Positions 17,744-25,294 of a DNA stretch of 43,723 bases are shown piece by piece. The stretch lies in the NCBI RefSeq assembly GCF_001273925.1, contig NZ_LIGG01000001.1, positions 3,008,960 through 3,052,682 of the forward strand, written 5' to 3'. Both the position numbers and the translations under genes were made by a program. A model generated the notes under the pieces. The model saw only the letters and a program-made list of their open reading frames with translations. It was not told the origin of the DNA and ran no database searches. Every line of letters begins with the position of its first letter. Position 1 is the stretch's first letter. This stretch comes from Bacillus sp. FJAT-27251. Its GTDB lineage: Bacteria > Bacillota > Bacilli > Bacillales > Cytobacillaceae.

Positions 17744-17797
17744 TGGCCGAAAGTTGTCGCAGAGAAAGAAAAGCAGATAGAGAGGAACAGAAACTAA
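17744..17797 (+). pseudogene. Short relic matching the histidine kinase gene at 23067
   Basis: Positions 17745-17776 match 23494-23525, inside the histidine kinase gene, over 32 bases with one mismatch. In frame, this copy reads WPKVVAEKEKQIERNRN then stop, against RPKVVAEKEKQLEQ in the kinase sensor domain. No start, flanking sequence or kinase domain is present, so this is a remnant from duplication or recombination. Confidence 0.6.
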
Positions 17798-17806
17798 AAC
17801 TAATTA

Positions 17807-17825
17807 CACTATGTGCTAACTACAC
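17807..17825 (+). repeat. Right copy of the 19-bp direct repeat flanking the spore island
   Basis: Matches 7706-7724 with one mismatch. Between this copy and the small gene at 18094 lies about 270 bases without an identifiable gene. A second shared block (CAAGTGG...ATTTTGC, near 17994 and 7785) lies further downstream in both copies. Confidence 0.7.
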
Positions 17826-18093
17826 AGGTAAATCAAAATCTCCTCGCCTATTGAATACCATAAAACCGTCATTACAGCCCACGTCCCAAGTCTATAAAAA
17901 CTCAAATCAGGGTCTTTCTGCACACAAAATACCAACCCATACCAGCGGCCAATAACAGCGTGACTCTTTTCCCATTTTACTGAAAATTTTAAACAAGTGG
18001 AGTATTTTGCGAATGAGGTGGGTATTACAGTGAACGTATTTGTCATTTTTACTTTGGACTTAAGAAAGTGATAGGGAAGGGAGAACGAAGAGC

Positions 18094-18258
18094 ATGTTAA
18101 TCGTCAAGCGCTACTTCTTGAATGAAACAGAAAGGTACCGTTTAGAGGAGTCTGTTTTGGATGGGAACAGCAGGCTTAACCCGAACCAGGTGTACAAGAT
18201 GGATGATAAGGAATTGATGTCCGTCTATGAAGCCGCTGAAAGCAAAGTCGTTGGGTAG
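18094..18258 (+). CDS. Small protein, 54 residues, unknown function
   Basis: A 54-codon frame starting MLIVKRYFLNETERYRLEE, with a charged central part (GNSRLNPNQVYKMDDKEL) and no membrane segment or Cys. AAGGGAGAA lies about 10-15 bases upstream. A terminator follows 31 bases after the stop. The main support for a real gene is the decayed copy at 7835-7983, which conserves the same frame in blocks and the same upstream and terminator sequences. I do not recognise a family. It borders the ATP-grasp island and may belong to it or to an older duplicated locus. Confidence 0.6.
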   Translation: MLIVKRYFLNETERYRLEESVLDGNSRLNPNQVYKMDDKELMSVYEAAESKVVG

Positions 18259-18289
18259 AATCAGGCAGGGTGTATGCTGAAAAAGCGTT

Positions 18290-18322
18290 TAAAGAGGATA
18301 GTCCGCTGCTATCCTCTTTAAA
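18290..18322 (+). terminator. Terminator of the 54-codon small gene
   Basis: Perfect 12-bp stem TAAAGAGGATAG / CTATCCTCTTTA with a seven-base loop. Near-identical stem to 7984-8015. Confidence 0.85.
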
Positions 18323-18387
18323 TAACCCACACTGTTGCTAAGGTTTTTCACTTAAACGCTATTCCATTTTTGCGACTGTCTCGTCCC

Positions 18388-19011
18388 TTATTCAAGTGTA
18401 TTCCCCTCGGCGGGAAGTGGCTCATTTCTCAGCATGCTTGCCAAATGATAAGTATTGTAAGCAAGGCGTTTAATCGCTGCGGTCGTGAACTCATTCTCGC
18501 GCCCGGAATCCAAATAAGATGGACCTGGCCCTGCTTCACCCACCCAATAGGCGTCTACGTTTGGCGGGATGACAAATCCGATATGGGAAAGGCCGTAGAG
18601 GATAGAGGCTGCTGAATGTTTAGCACCGTCTTCATTCCCGGTCACAACCGTTCCGCCGACCTTGTTATAAAAAATCGCCTGTCCTTTTTCATTGGTTGTA
18701 CTGCTGCTGGCATAAAGACGCTCGATCGCCTGCGTGGCCAGGGAGCTTTTTTCACCTAGCCAAATAGGCGTGCCAATTATAAGGATATCGGATGCTTTGA
18801 CTTTTTCCAAAATACGCGGCCATTCATCCCCATTTCCCATGTCTTCTGCCATTCCAAGAGCAATGTTGAAATCAGCTAACCGGATGATTTCGGATTCGAC
18901 TCCCAGCTGATTAAAATGGAATTGAACATCATGCATGAACCCCTCCGTATTGGATGTTTCATCTGATTTTTTCAATGAGCAGTTTAAAAACAATGCTTTT
19001 AGTGGCTGCAT
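18388..19011 (-). CDS. Flavodoxin-like NAD(P)H-dependent FMN reductase
   Basis: A 207-residue flavodoxin-fold protein. Near the N-terminus FLNCSLKKSDETSNTEG fits the FMN phosphate-binding loop; ADILIIGTPIWLG (here SDILIIGTPIWLGEKSS) and GGTVVTGNEDGAKH are the other flavin-contact segments of the NADPH-dependent FMN reductase family. Such enzymes reduce flavin, quinones, azo or nitro compounds in the cytosol. AAAGGAGAG precedes the ATG. It is convergent with the small gene to its left and separated from the EamA transporter by 190 bases including that gene's terminator. Physiological substrate not inferable. Confidence 0.85.
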   Translation of the reverse strand: MQPLKALFLNCSLKKSDETSNTEGFMHDVQFHFNQLGVESEIIRLADFNIALGMAEDMGNGDEWPRILEKVKASDILIIGTPIWLGEKSSLATQAIERLYASSSTTNEKGQAIFYNKVGGTVVTGNEDGAKHSAASILYGLSHIGFVIPPNVDAYWVGEAGPGPSYLDSGRENEFTTAAIKRLAYNTYHLASMLRNEPLPAEGNTLE

Positions 19012-19162
19012 TTTCGGACTCTCCTTTTACATGTTCTCATTTGTCGAATACCCTTAAGAAACCACTTCAAACAAACATTCATTAAAAACCTTGTCCACCG
19101 AACATCCTCCATCTTCCAGATTGGACTACGGGTTGTACATTCCGGAAAATGGCCCTCGAGCC

Positions 19163-19195
19163 ACAAAAAAAAGCCCCCTTACAGGAGGCCGGCTT
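19163..19195 (-). terminator. Terminator of the EamA transporter gene
   Basis: Read on the minus strand, AAGCCGGCCTCC...AGGGGGCTT forms an imperfect stem followed by eight Ts, seven bases after the stop. Confidence 0.65.
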
Positions 19196-19201
19196 GCTTG
19201 G

Positions 19202-20098
19202 CTAATAACGTTTCCTCATCCGGATAAAGTTCGATCCAAGTTCATTTAAGGCGATCGCGATTAAAATGATCGATATGCCCACCCACTGAAGCGGGGTGAC
19301 GATCTCAGACAAAATCAGGCTGGCTGAGAGGATGGCGATCGGCAATTCAACTGATGTCAGGATATTGGCCACTCCCCCGGGAATCAAAGGGGCGCCTACC
19401 GCGTAAAACAATGGCGGAAGGACGGCACCAAATAGCGAAACTCCAAGAGCTGTCGTTAACAGATTGGCCTCCAGAGGGATTACCGTCGGGATGTCACGCA
19501 TGAACAGTGCAAGAATTAAAATGGCTGAACCTGTCACCATTAATGAACTCCGCGTCAACGGATCCACGTTTACAGCGACCTTTCCACTGAAAAAAATAAA
19601 ACCTGCATACGTGAATGCAGATAAAATGCCCAATATCAAACCTTTTACAGGCAATCCCTGTATGTCTCCATGGATGATATTCGAAGCGAAAAAGACCCCG
19701 ATTAAAATCAGGACGATGGAAAGAAATGTTTGCGGTGCAGGTTTGACTCTGCTGAAAGCCCATTCTAAGAGGCTGCCGATCCAAACGAACTGGAACATTA
19801 AAATGATCGCCAGTGATGCCGGCAAATATTGCATCGAGCCATAATAAAAAACGCTGGTTAAGCCGATTAAACAGCCGTTCATCATGATTGGAAGAACATT
19901 CTTCCTGTTCACTCCTTTGAAACTCGCGCGTTTAATCAAGGTAAGAGACCATAATAAAAATGCTGAAATCAGCATTTGGACGATATTGATCTGGCCAAGC
20001 GAGTAACCGTAGCTAAACCCCAATTTGGCAAATATCGGCGTAAAGCCAAAGCATCCAGCACCCAGCAATACAAACAAAATACCTTTATTGAATTTCAT
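19202..20098 (-). CDS. EamA/DMT family transporter
   Basis: A 298-residue membrane protein with ten predicted spans in two EamA repeats (about 5-140 and 150-290), the standard length for drug/metabolite transporters. The start GILFVLLGAGCFGFTPIFAKLGF is characteristic, and the second repeat ends with LQWVGISIILIAIAL. Members export amino acids, metabolites or toxic compounds across the cytoplasmic membrane. GGAGG precedes the ATG. It is monocistronic, with a terminator downstream and a repeat-filled gap upstream. Substrate unknown. Confidence 0.88.
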   Translation of the reverse strand: MKFNKGILFVLLGAGCFGFTPIFAKLGFSYGYSLGQINIVQMLISAFLLWSLTLIKRASFKGVNRKNVLPIMMNGCLIGLTSVFYYGSMQYLPASLAIILMFQFVWIGSLLEWAFSRVKPAPQTFLSIVLILIGVFFASNIIHGDIQGLPVKGLILGILSAFTYAGFIFFSGKVAVNVDPLTRSSLMVTGSAILILALFMRDIPTVIPLEANLLTTALGVSLFGAVLPPLFYAVGAPLIPGGVANILTSVELPIAILSASLILSEIVTPLQWVGISIILIAIALNELGSNFIRMRKRY

Positions 20099-20226
20099 TG
20101 ATCTACCTCCGTGTTGCTTGAAACTTACTATACTATCATATCATATAACAGAAAAAAGGAGGGATGGGTTTGGACCTTTTTGTTTATGAAAAAGCGAATG
20201 TTGATTTACCTTTGATGTGAAAAATA

Positions 20227-20412
20227 AATGGAGAAATTCCGTTTATTTTGGGAAATACCCATATTTCCCTAAAAATAAGGGAAGTTTTTCCGTTTATTTG
20301 ATCAAAATCCTTGAATTTTATCTTATTTAGAGAACTTAATCGGAATATGTCCGCTTATATCTGCTTCTTAAGCCTCTCCAATGTGCATTAGCCGGAATTT
20401 CTCCGTCTATGA
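20227..20412. repeat. Composite intergenic repeat, copy A (four short palindromic units)
   Basis: Four imperfect palindromic units built around GGA-(5-7 bases)-TCCGYYTAT lie here, with their CC dinucleotides at 20239, 20290, 20351 and 20403. Spacings of 51, 61 and 52 bases are identical to those in the copy at 37111-37300. No reading frame is associated. It is probably a dispersed non-coding repeat; possible roles are mRNA end processing or protein binding. Confidence 0.65.
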
Positions 20413-20490
20413 AGTCTAAAACCTATCCCATATTCCCTTTTGACGTTATAAATCAGTTCTTGAGCTATTTTTCTCCCCCTTTACCATTCT

Positions 20491-20525
20491 AAAAAGGTGC
20501 CACTAAAAGTTATCGGGGCACCCTT
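20491..20525 (-). terminator. Terminator downstream of the TetR gene
   Basis: AAGGGTGCC and GGCACCTT arms around a 15-base loop on the minus strand, followed by TTTTT, about 130 bases after the TetR stop. T-runs on both sides could let it act in either direction. Nothing else is seen between 20526 and 20655. Confidence 0.55.
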
Positions 20526-20655
20526 CCATCCTTTTTTTAGACAGATTCAAAGCATTCTTTAAGACGAGAACTCTTCTCCGTTGTAAACGGTCACTCCATC
20601 AAGTGTTTTTGTGAAGTCTTGTTGTTTTGCGTTACATTTGCATATGATCAGCATT

Positions 20656-21246
20656 TTATTCCTTAATCGTAAAATAAGCTGTTGAAACAAGCATCAGCTC
20701 GACAACTTGCCTGGCCATATATTCAGGTGATGCAGGAAAATCTTCCTCGATCCACCGAATGATCAGCCCCGCGACTCCGTGAGCCCGGTAAATATAAAGC
20801 CATTCGAGGCTCACTTCTGTTTCTTCATTTAGGACATACTCATATTCCCTGATAAATAATTCCTCTATCGCTTTTGCCATTTTGTGCCGGAAGTCGACCC
20901 GGATATGATCACTTAACAATAAACGATAAAGCTTTTCATTTTCTTTTAAATAATGAAATAAGGTTATGTCATCAGCACGTATTTCAAGCAGACTGACTTT
21001 CTTCATTGTCTTGTAGGGGTTCCTGATTTGTTGGATCATTTCTGCAAGTACATCCTGGATGATTTCCTCTAGCAAATCTTCCTTGGAACTAAAATTAGCA
21101 TAAAAGGTTCCGCGATTATAATCCGCCGCTCGCACAATTTCCGAAATGGTTATCGATTCAAAGGGTTTCTGAAAAAGCAGATTGATACAAACCTGCTTTA
21201 ATGCTGTTTTTGAGCGCTGAATTCGTTTATCTGTATGCAGTAACAT
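20656..21246 (-). CDS. TetR/AcrR family transcriptional regulator
   Basis: A 196-residue repressor-type protein. The N-terminal helix-turn-helix (about 10-60) contains SITISEIVRAADYNRGTFYANFSSKEDLLEEI, a classic TetR DNA-binding signature. The C-terminal ligand domain is of the shorter type seen in YsiA/DhaS-like regulators. It is divergent from the SDR gene, and the 180-base gap holds two perfect palindromes, so it probably represses both itself and the dehydrogenase. GAGGTG precedes the ATG. Ligand unknown. Confidence 0.9.
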   Translation of the reverse strand: MLLHTDKRIQRSKTALKQVCINLLFQKPFESITISEIVRAADYNRGTFYANFSSKEDLLEEIIQDVLAEMIQQIRNPYKTMKKVSLLEIRADDITLFHYLKENEKLYRLLLSDHIRVDFRHKMAKAIEELFIREYEYVLNEETEVSLEWLYIYRAHGVAGLIIRWIEEDFPASPEYMARQVVELMLVSTAYFTIKE

Positions 21247-21262
21247 GCTCGTTCACCTCTTC

Positions 21263-21269
21263 TATAGTA
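21263..21269. promoter_or_regulatory. Half-site TATAGTA near the TetR start
   Basis: Same TATAGTA half as in the two palindromes at 21312 and 21373, close to the TetR start codon. Possible autoregulatory half operator. Confidence 0.3.
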
Positions 21270-21311
21270 TGGGTGAAAAGAGAGATATCCGCAAATTTTT
21301 CTGTACAAATA

Positions 21312-21329
21312 TACTATATCTGTATAGTA
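21312..21329. promoter_or_regulatory. Candidate TetR operator 1
   Basis: TACTATA-TCTG-TATAGTA: exact 7-bp inverted repeat in the TetR/SDR divergent promoter region. It shares the ACTATA core with operator 2. Confidence 0.6.
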
Positions 21330-21372
21330 ACGAGCAAGAGGTCACAACCTGTTGATTGTGGGAAGTATGTAT

Positions 21373-21388
21373 TTTTACTATAGTAAAA
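21373..21388. promoter_or_regulatory. Candidate TetR operator 2
   Basis: TTTTACTATAGTAAAA is a perfect 16-bp palindrome 38 bases before the SDR start codon, where repressor binding would block transcription. Confidence 0.65.
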
Positions 21389-21426
21389 GTGAAAATAGAG
21401 TTATAGCAGATTGAGGAGGAATTCAT

Positions 21427-22197
21427 ATGACATTTCCAGTGTTAGAAGGAAAAGTAGCCATCATTACAGGTGCGGCAATGGGCATGGGTGAGGCTACGGC
21501 AAGGCTATTTGCGGAAGCTAAAGCGAAAGTGGTCATTGCTGACTTTAACGAAGAAAAGGGACGTGCTGTAACAGAAGCTATTAATGCCAATGGAGGCGAG
21601 GCCGCCTTTGTTAAAGTGGATATTTCAAATTCAAATGATGTCCAAGCGATGGTGAAATTTGCCGTTGATACATATGGGAAATTAGACGTAGCGGTAAATA
21701 ATGCTGCGTTGACTCCAGATGATAAGCCTGCAGCCGAATTCGATGAGGAATATTGGGACCGTTTGATTGCAGTGGATTTGAAAGGTACGGCGCTTTGCAT
21801 GAAATACGAGTTGCAGCAAATGCAAAAACAGGGGCACGGCGGCTCGATTATCAACATTTCATCTGTAAGCGGCTTCCGTCCGCAGCCAAACAATATCGCT
21901 TATGTTGCTGCCAAACACGGTGTTGTTGGGATGACAAAAGTAGCTGCAATGGAAAATGGTCCGCAGAACATTCGTGTAAACTCTGTGGCCCCAGGTGCGA
22001 TTGATACTCCAATGCTTCGTGGAGCACTGGACCAATTCGGCTTGACAGAAGAAGAATATGCTCCTCAGCTTAGCCTGCTGAACCGATTTGGACAAGCGGA
22101 AGAAATCGCGCAGGCAAGCCTTTGGTTAGCTTCAGACGCCTCTTCTTATGTAACAGGCACCACAATTCATGCAGATGCAGGGTATACTTCGCGTTAA
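21427..22197 (+). CDS. Short-chain dehydrogenase/reductase (SDR)
   Basis: A 256-residue classical SDR. Cofactor motif TGAAMGMGEA (residues 15-24), NNA at the central strand, and the catalytic set Ser146, Tyr159, Lys163 (YVAAK) are present, followed by PGAIDTPM. Asp39-type acidic residue in VVIADFN suggests NAD(H) preference. It oxidises an alcohol or reduces a ketone in the cytosol; family resemblance is to glucose-1-dehydrogenase/cyclohexanediol dehydrogenase-like enzymes, without a reliable substrate. GAGGAG precedes the ATG. It is probably controlled by the divergent TetR protein. Confidence 0.9.
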   Translation: MTFPVLEGKVAIITGAAMGMGEATARLFAEAKAKVVIADFNEEKGRAVTEAINANGGEAAFVKVDISNSNDVQAMVKFAVDTYGKLDVAVNNAALTPDDKPAAEFDEEYWDRLIAVDLKGTALCMKYELQQMQKQGHGGSIINISSVSGFRPQPNNIAYVAAKHGVVGMTKVAAMENGPQNIRVNSVAPGAIDTPMLRGALDQFGLTEEEYAPQLSLLNRFGQAEEIAQASLWLASDASSYVTGTTIHADAGYTSR

Positions 22198-22264
22198 AGG
22201 GACGCGTACTTCTTGTTTTTTAGATAAAATGTTATTATTAATAGGACAATTAAGGAATTTTTGC

Positions 22265-22301
22265 AGAAGCAAAGGGTGCATCCCTATGCTTCTTTTTTTT
22301 T
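22265..22301 (+). terminator. Terminator after the SDR gene
   Basis: AGAAGCAAAGGG pairs with CCCTATGCTTCT (one mismatch) and is followed by nine Ts. Confidence 0.88.
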
Positions 22302-22312
22302 GACTAAGCATA

Positions 22313-22351
22313 TTAAGAAATTCTTAAGAAAAATCCTGCTGGATTGTTAAG
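22313..22351 (+). promoter_or_regulatory. Direct repeats with 11-bp period, probable response-regulator boxes
   Basis: TTAAGAAA occurs at 22313 and again at 22324, exactly 11 bases apart, and a shorter TTAAG at 22347. Helical-turn-spaced direct repeats are typical of OmpR/PhoB-family targets, and the response regulator gene starts at 22397, so autoregulation is likely. The first two also form an inverted repeat TTAAGAA-A-TTCTTAA. Confidence 0.5.
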
Positions 22352-22396
22352 TTTTTTCCGGTAGGATAAGAATGTAGAGTTTAGGGGGGAGAACGG

Positions 22397-23089
22397 ATGG
22401 ACCAATATTACGTCCTGGTTGTTGATGATGATAAAGAGATAAGAGATGCAATCGAAATTTATTTGCGAAATGAGGGGATTACCGTCCTCAAGGCAAAGGA
22501 TGGAATCGAAGCACTGGAAATCCTGAGCGAACAGGCTGTCCACCTGATTGTGCTTGATGTGATGATGCCGCGGCTCGATGGGATTTCAGCCACCTTTAAA
22601 ATTCGTGAAAAGCAGAATATCCCGATCATTATCCTGAGTGCCAAAAGTGAAGACACAGACAAAATTTTGGGCCTTCAGGTAGGGGCGGACGATTATGTGA
22701 CCAAGCCGTTCAATCCGATGGAGCTGGTCGCGCGCGTTAAATCCCAGCTGAGAAGGTATGTCACGCTCGGTACGTATCAAGGCATCAAAAAAGTGGTGGA
22801 CTTGAATGGCCTTGTCCTAGACCAGGAAGCTAAGGAAGTGAAGCTTCATGGCGACCATGTCAAGCTGACGCCAATCGAGTATAAAATAGTGGAATTGCTG
22901 ATGCTCCATGCGGGCAGGGTGTTTTCCATCAATGAAATTTATGAGCGGGTATGGCAGGAGCCTGGTTATAATGCCGAAAATACAGTGGCTGTACATATAC
23001 GGAAAATCCGCGAAAAGATTGAGATTGATCCGAAGAATCCAAGATTATTAAAGGTGGTATGGGGCATTGGATACAAAATGGAAAAGTAG
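22397..23089 (+). CDS. OmpR-family response regulator
   Basis: A 230-residue protein with a receiver domain (1-120) and an OmpR/PhoB winged helix (135-230). The phosphoacceptor is Asp54 in LIVLDVMMPRLDG; acidic residues VVDDDKEIRD at the start, the Thr/Ser switch (IILSAKSED) and Lys in DYVTKPFNP are all present. The C-terminus carries LTPIEYKIVELLM and ENTVAVHIRKIREKIE. It resembles VanR-type regulators of cell-envelope responses. GGGGGGAGA precedes the ATG. It overlaps the sensor kinase gene by 23 bases, so the two form a cognate pair. Confidence 0.93.
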   Translation: MDQYYVLVVDDDKEIRDAIEIYLRNEGITVLKAKDGIEALEILSEQAVHLIVLDVMMPRLDGISATFKIREKQNIPIIILSAKSEDTDKILGLQVGADDYVTKPFNPMELVARVKSQLRRYVTLGTYQGIKKVVDLNGLVLDQEAKEVKLHGDHVKLTPIEYKIVELLMLHAGRVFSINEIYERVWQEPGYNAENTVAVHIRKIREKIEIDPKNPRLLKVVWGIGYKMEK

Positions 23090-25271
23090 GGCAATTGCGG
23101 CCGCCTGGCTGATCTTGTTCACGTTTGGGCTTAGCGGAATGCTGCATCTCTATATAAAAGGAAACCATTATTTTGGCAAGGGTTATTTTGAAAGCATGGA
23201 ATTCCATGACAATCTGATTCAGTTTGTCCAATACGTCGGCCTGTTTGAACTGGATGAAATGAGCCTGGATGAGGCAAAGAAGGGCATCACGGTAACGGAG
23301 GAGGAAATTCAGGAACATCGCCACCGTTATGGGAATCTGGTCGAACAAATCAACATAATCAAGAGCCAGTATGAAGGGCAGATTGCTGAAGCCGAGGGTG
23401 CCGGCAACCAGGAGGCGGCCGACTTCTATAAGGCGGAGCGGGACAAGAAAATCGAGGACATCACCAATAATTTTAAAAGCGATGATCATGTCCGGCCGAA
23501 AGTCGTCGCAGAGAAAGAAAAGCAGCTTGAGCAGTTCTACCGGCAAAAGGAAAAACTTCATCAAGATTATCAGCCATATAAAGACAGCCTGGTCTATTAT
23601 TTTAAAGATACCGCCACCGGCGAGGAATACAGCAATCTTGAAAAATCCGCAGGGCAAACCTACCGAGAAGCATTCAATAATCAAGATTTTCTCTATAAAA
23701 CAAGCAATGTGTACAGTAATGACTTTTTTTACTCCTATGGACTGGGATTTGAAGATTCCATCGATTCGATCATTCCCGAGAGAACGTATGAAAGCTGGAT
23801 TGGGGTTCCAAAGTCCCTGTCTTCTTCCCATCCAATCATGGCCGGCTACAAGCAGTATAACCGTGAGCAAATCATTTCCTATGTGACTTCAATTGCCGCG
23901 TTTGTTGCACTTGTTTTATGTCTGTTTGTCATGAAAAGAAGAAGGGTGATTCCTGCCGAGCTGGAAGACTTAAGGCCCAGCTACGAAAAACTGCCGCTTG
24001 ATGCGAGGCTGTTCCTTCTATTCATATTATGGATGGCTGGCATTCCTTTTCTGTTCATCACCGCAGATAAGCTGGCTTATGTGTATAACCCGGTGGATGC
24101 GATTGAACTATTGATAGCTCTTGCGGGAGCAGCATTTTTTGTCGGAATCTTCCTTTTGCAGGCCAGGTTTCTCCTTCCTTCATTGAAGTCCTGGAAAAGA
24201 ATCAAACACGAATGGGAAAGGACGATGATTTTCCGGGGGTGGAAGGAAATCAGTGCCCTATACTCCGGACAGAGCTTTGGCCGGCAGGCGGGGATAGGGT
24301 TTGTGCTTTTATTCGGTCTTGGCCTTTTCACGGTCATGGTCATCGGAGTTTACCCTCATTTCCTTCCAATCTATGTGATGCTGTATCTGTTGGCAATGGC
24401 AGCCATTTTCGTCCTTTTCGTAAAAAAAATCCGTTATTTCAGCGTGATTACCGAACGGACGAATAGCCTTGCCGCGGGACAGCTTGGGCCTGATCTTCCT
24501 GTAAAAGGAAAATCCGTACTTGGAAAGCTGGCGGGGAATCTGAATCAATTGAAGCAGGGAGTTAAAAAATCGCAGAGCGAGCAGGCCAAAAGCGAAAGGC
24601 TGAAAACCGAGCTGATCACCAATGTCAGCCATGACCTGCGAACCCCGCTGACCTCCATCATTACGTACACTGAACTCCTGAAAGCGGCAGATTTGCCGGA
24701 AGAGGACCGTTCAGCCTATCTTGAAATCATTGACAGAAAGTCGAAGCGTCTGAAGGTGCTGATTGATGATCTGTTCGAGGTGTCAAAAATGGCAAGCGGG
24801 AATATCGAGCTCAAGAGGGAAAAGGTGGACCTTGTCCAACTCCTGCAGCAGGCGCTTGCCGAGCATGACAGCTCCATCCATTCTTCGGGACTGCAGTTTC
24901 GCATCAGCCAGCCGGATGCGCCGGTTTATGCCCTCGTGGATGGCCAGAAGCTTTGGCGGGTATTTGATAATTTAATCGGGAATATCCTCAAGTATTCACT
25001 TGAAAATACGCGCGTCTATATTTTGGTGCAGTCTGTCGGTGATTTTGCAGAAATCACGTTTAAAAATGTATCCAAATATGAACTGAGCGAAAATGTGGAT
25101 GAGCTTTTTGAGCGATTCAAACGCGGGGATACATCCCGTCATACGGATGGTTCGGGGCTGGGGCTCGCAATTGCCCAGTCAATTGTGGACCTTCATGGAG
25201 GTTCTCTGGATATAGAAGCAGATGGTGATCTATTTAAGGCCAAAGTCAAAATAAAAATGGGAACGGAATGA
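23067..25271 (+). CDS. Multi-span sensor histidine kinase
   Basis: A 734-residue membrane kinase. One N-terminal membrane segment (~8-28) is followed by an extracellular domain of about 240 residues, rich in charged coiled-coil sequence (EKEKQLEQFYRQKEKLHQ), then four or five more spans (~272-460), a short linker and the kinase core. The H box is NVSHDLRTPL (His522), the N box is FDNLIGNILKYS, the G box is GSGLGLAI. The start appears to be TTG at 23067 inside the regulator gene, with AAGGTGG about 10 bases upstream; no in-frame ATG occurs before the first membrane segment. A 32-base fragment of this gene also occurs at 17745. The ligand is unknown. Confidence 0.88.
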   Translation: MDTKWKSRAIAAAWLILFTFGLSGMLHLYIKGNHYFGKGYFESMEFHDNLIQFVQYVGLFELDEMSLDEAKKGITVTEEEIQEHRHRYGNLVEQINIIKSQYEGQIAEAEGAGNQEAADFYKAERDKKIEDITNNFKSDDHVRPKVVAEKEKQLEQFYRQKEKLHQDYQPYKDSLVYYFKDTATGEEYSNLEKSAGQTYREAFNNQDFLYKTSNVYSNDFFYSYGLGFEDSIDSIIPERTYESWIGVPKSLSSSHPIMAGYKQYNREQIISYVTSIAAFVALVLCLFVMKRRRVIPAELEDLRPSYEKLPLDARLFLLFILWMAGIPFLFITADKLAYVYNPVDAIELLIALAGAAFFVGIFLLQARFLLPSLKSWKRIKHEWERTMIFRGWKEISALYSGQSFGRQAGIGFVLLFGLGLFTVMVIGVYPHFLPIYVMLYLLAMAAIFVLFVKKIRYFSVITERTNSLAAGQLGPDLPVKGKSVLGKLAGNLNQLKQGVKKSQSEQAKSERLKTELITNVSHDLRTPLTSIITYTELLKAADLPEEDRSAYLEIIDRKSKRLKVLIDDLFEVSKMASGNIELKREKVDLVQLLQQALAEHDSSIHSSGLQFRISQPDAPVYALVDGQKLWRVFDNLIGNILKYSLENTRVYILVQSVGDFAEITFKNVSKYELSENVDELFERFKRGDTSRHTDGSGLGLAIAQSIVDLHGGSLDIEADGDLFKAKVKIKMGTE

Positions 25272-25294
25272 GATGGAACATTAGGGAGAGAGCA

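Noticed and set aside
17743-17955. 70-codon plus-strand frame after the island
   Set aside because: No good ribosome site, low-complexity composition, and its start lies in the kinase-gene relic in a different frame.
7706-18322. Island as a transposon or integrative element
   Set aside because: No transposase, integrase, terminal inverted repeats or tRNA target; the flanking repeats contain gene modules, not att-like ends.
22929-23870. 313-codon minus-strand frame opposite the regulator and kinase genes
   Set aside because: It lies wholly opposite two clearly recognised genes, shows no domain, and has only an antisense composition.
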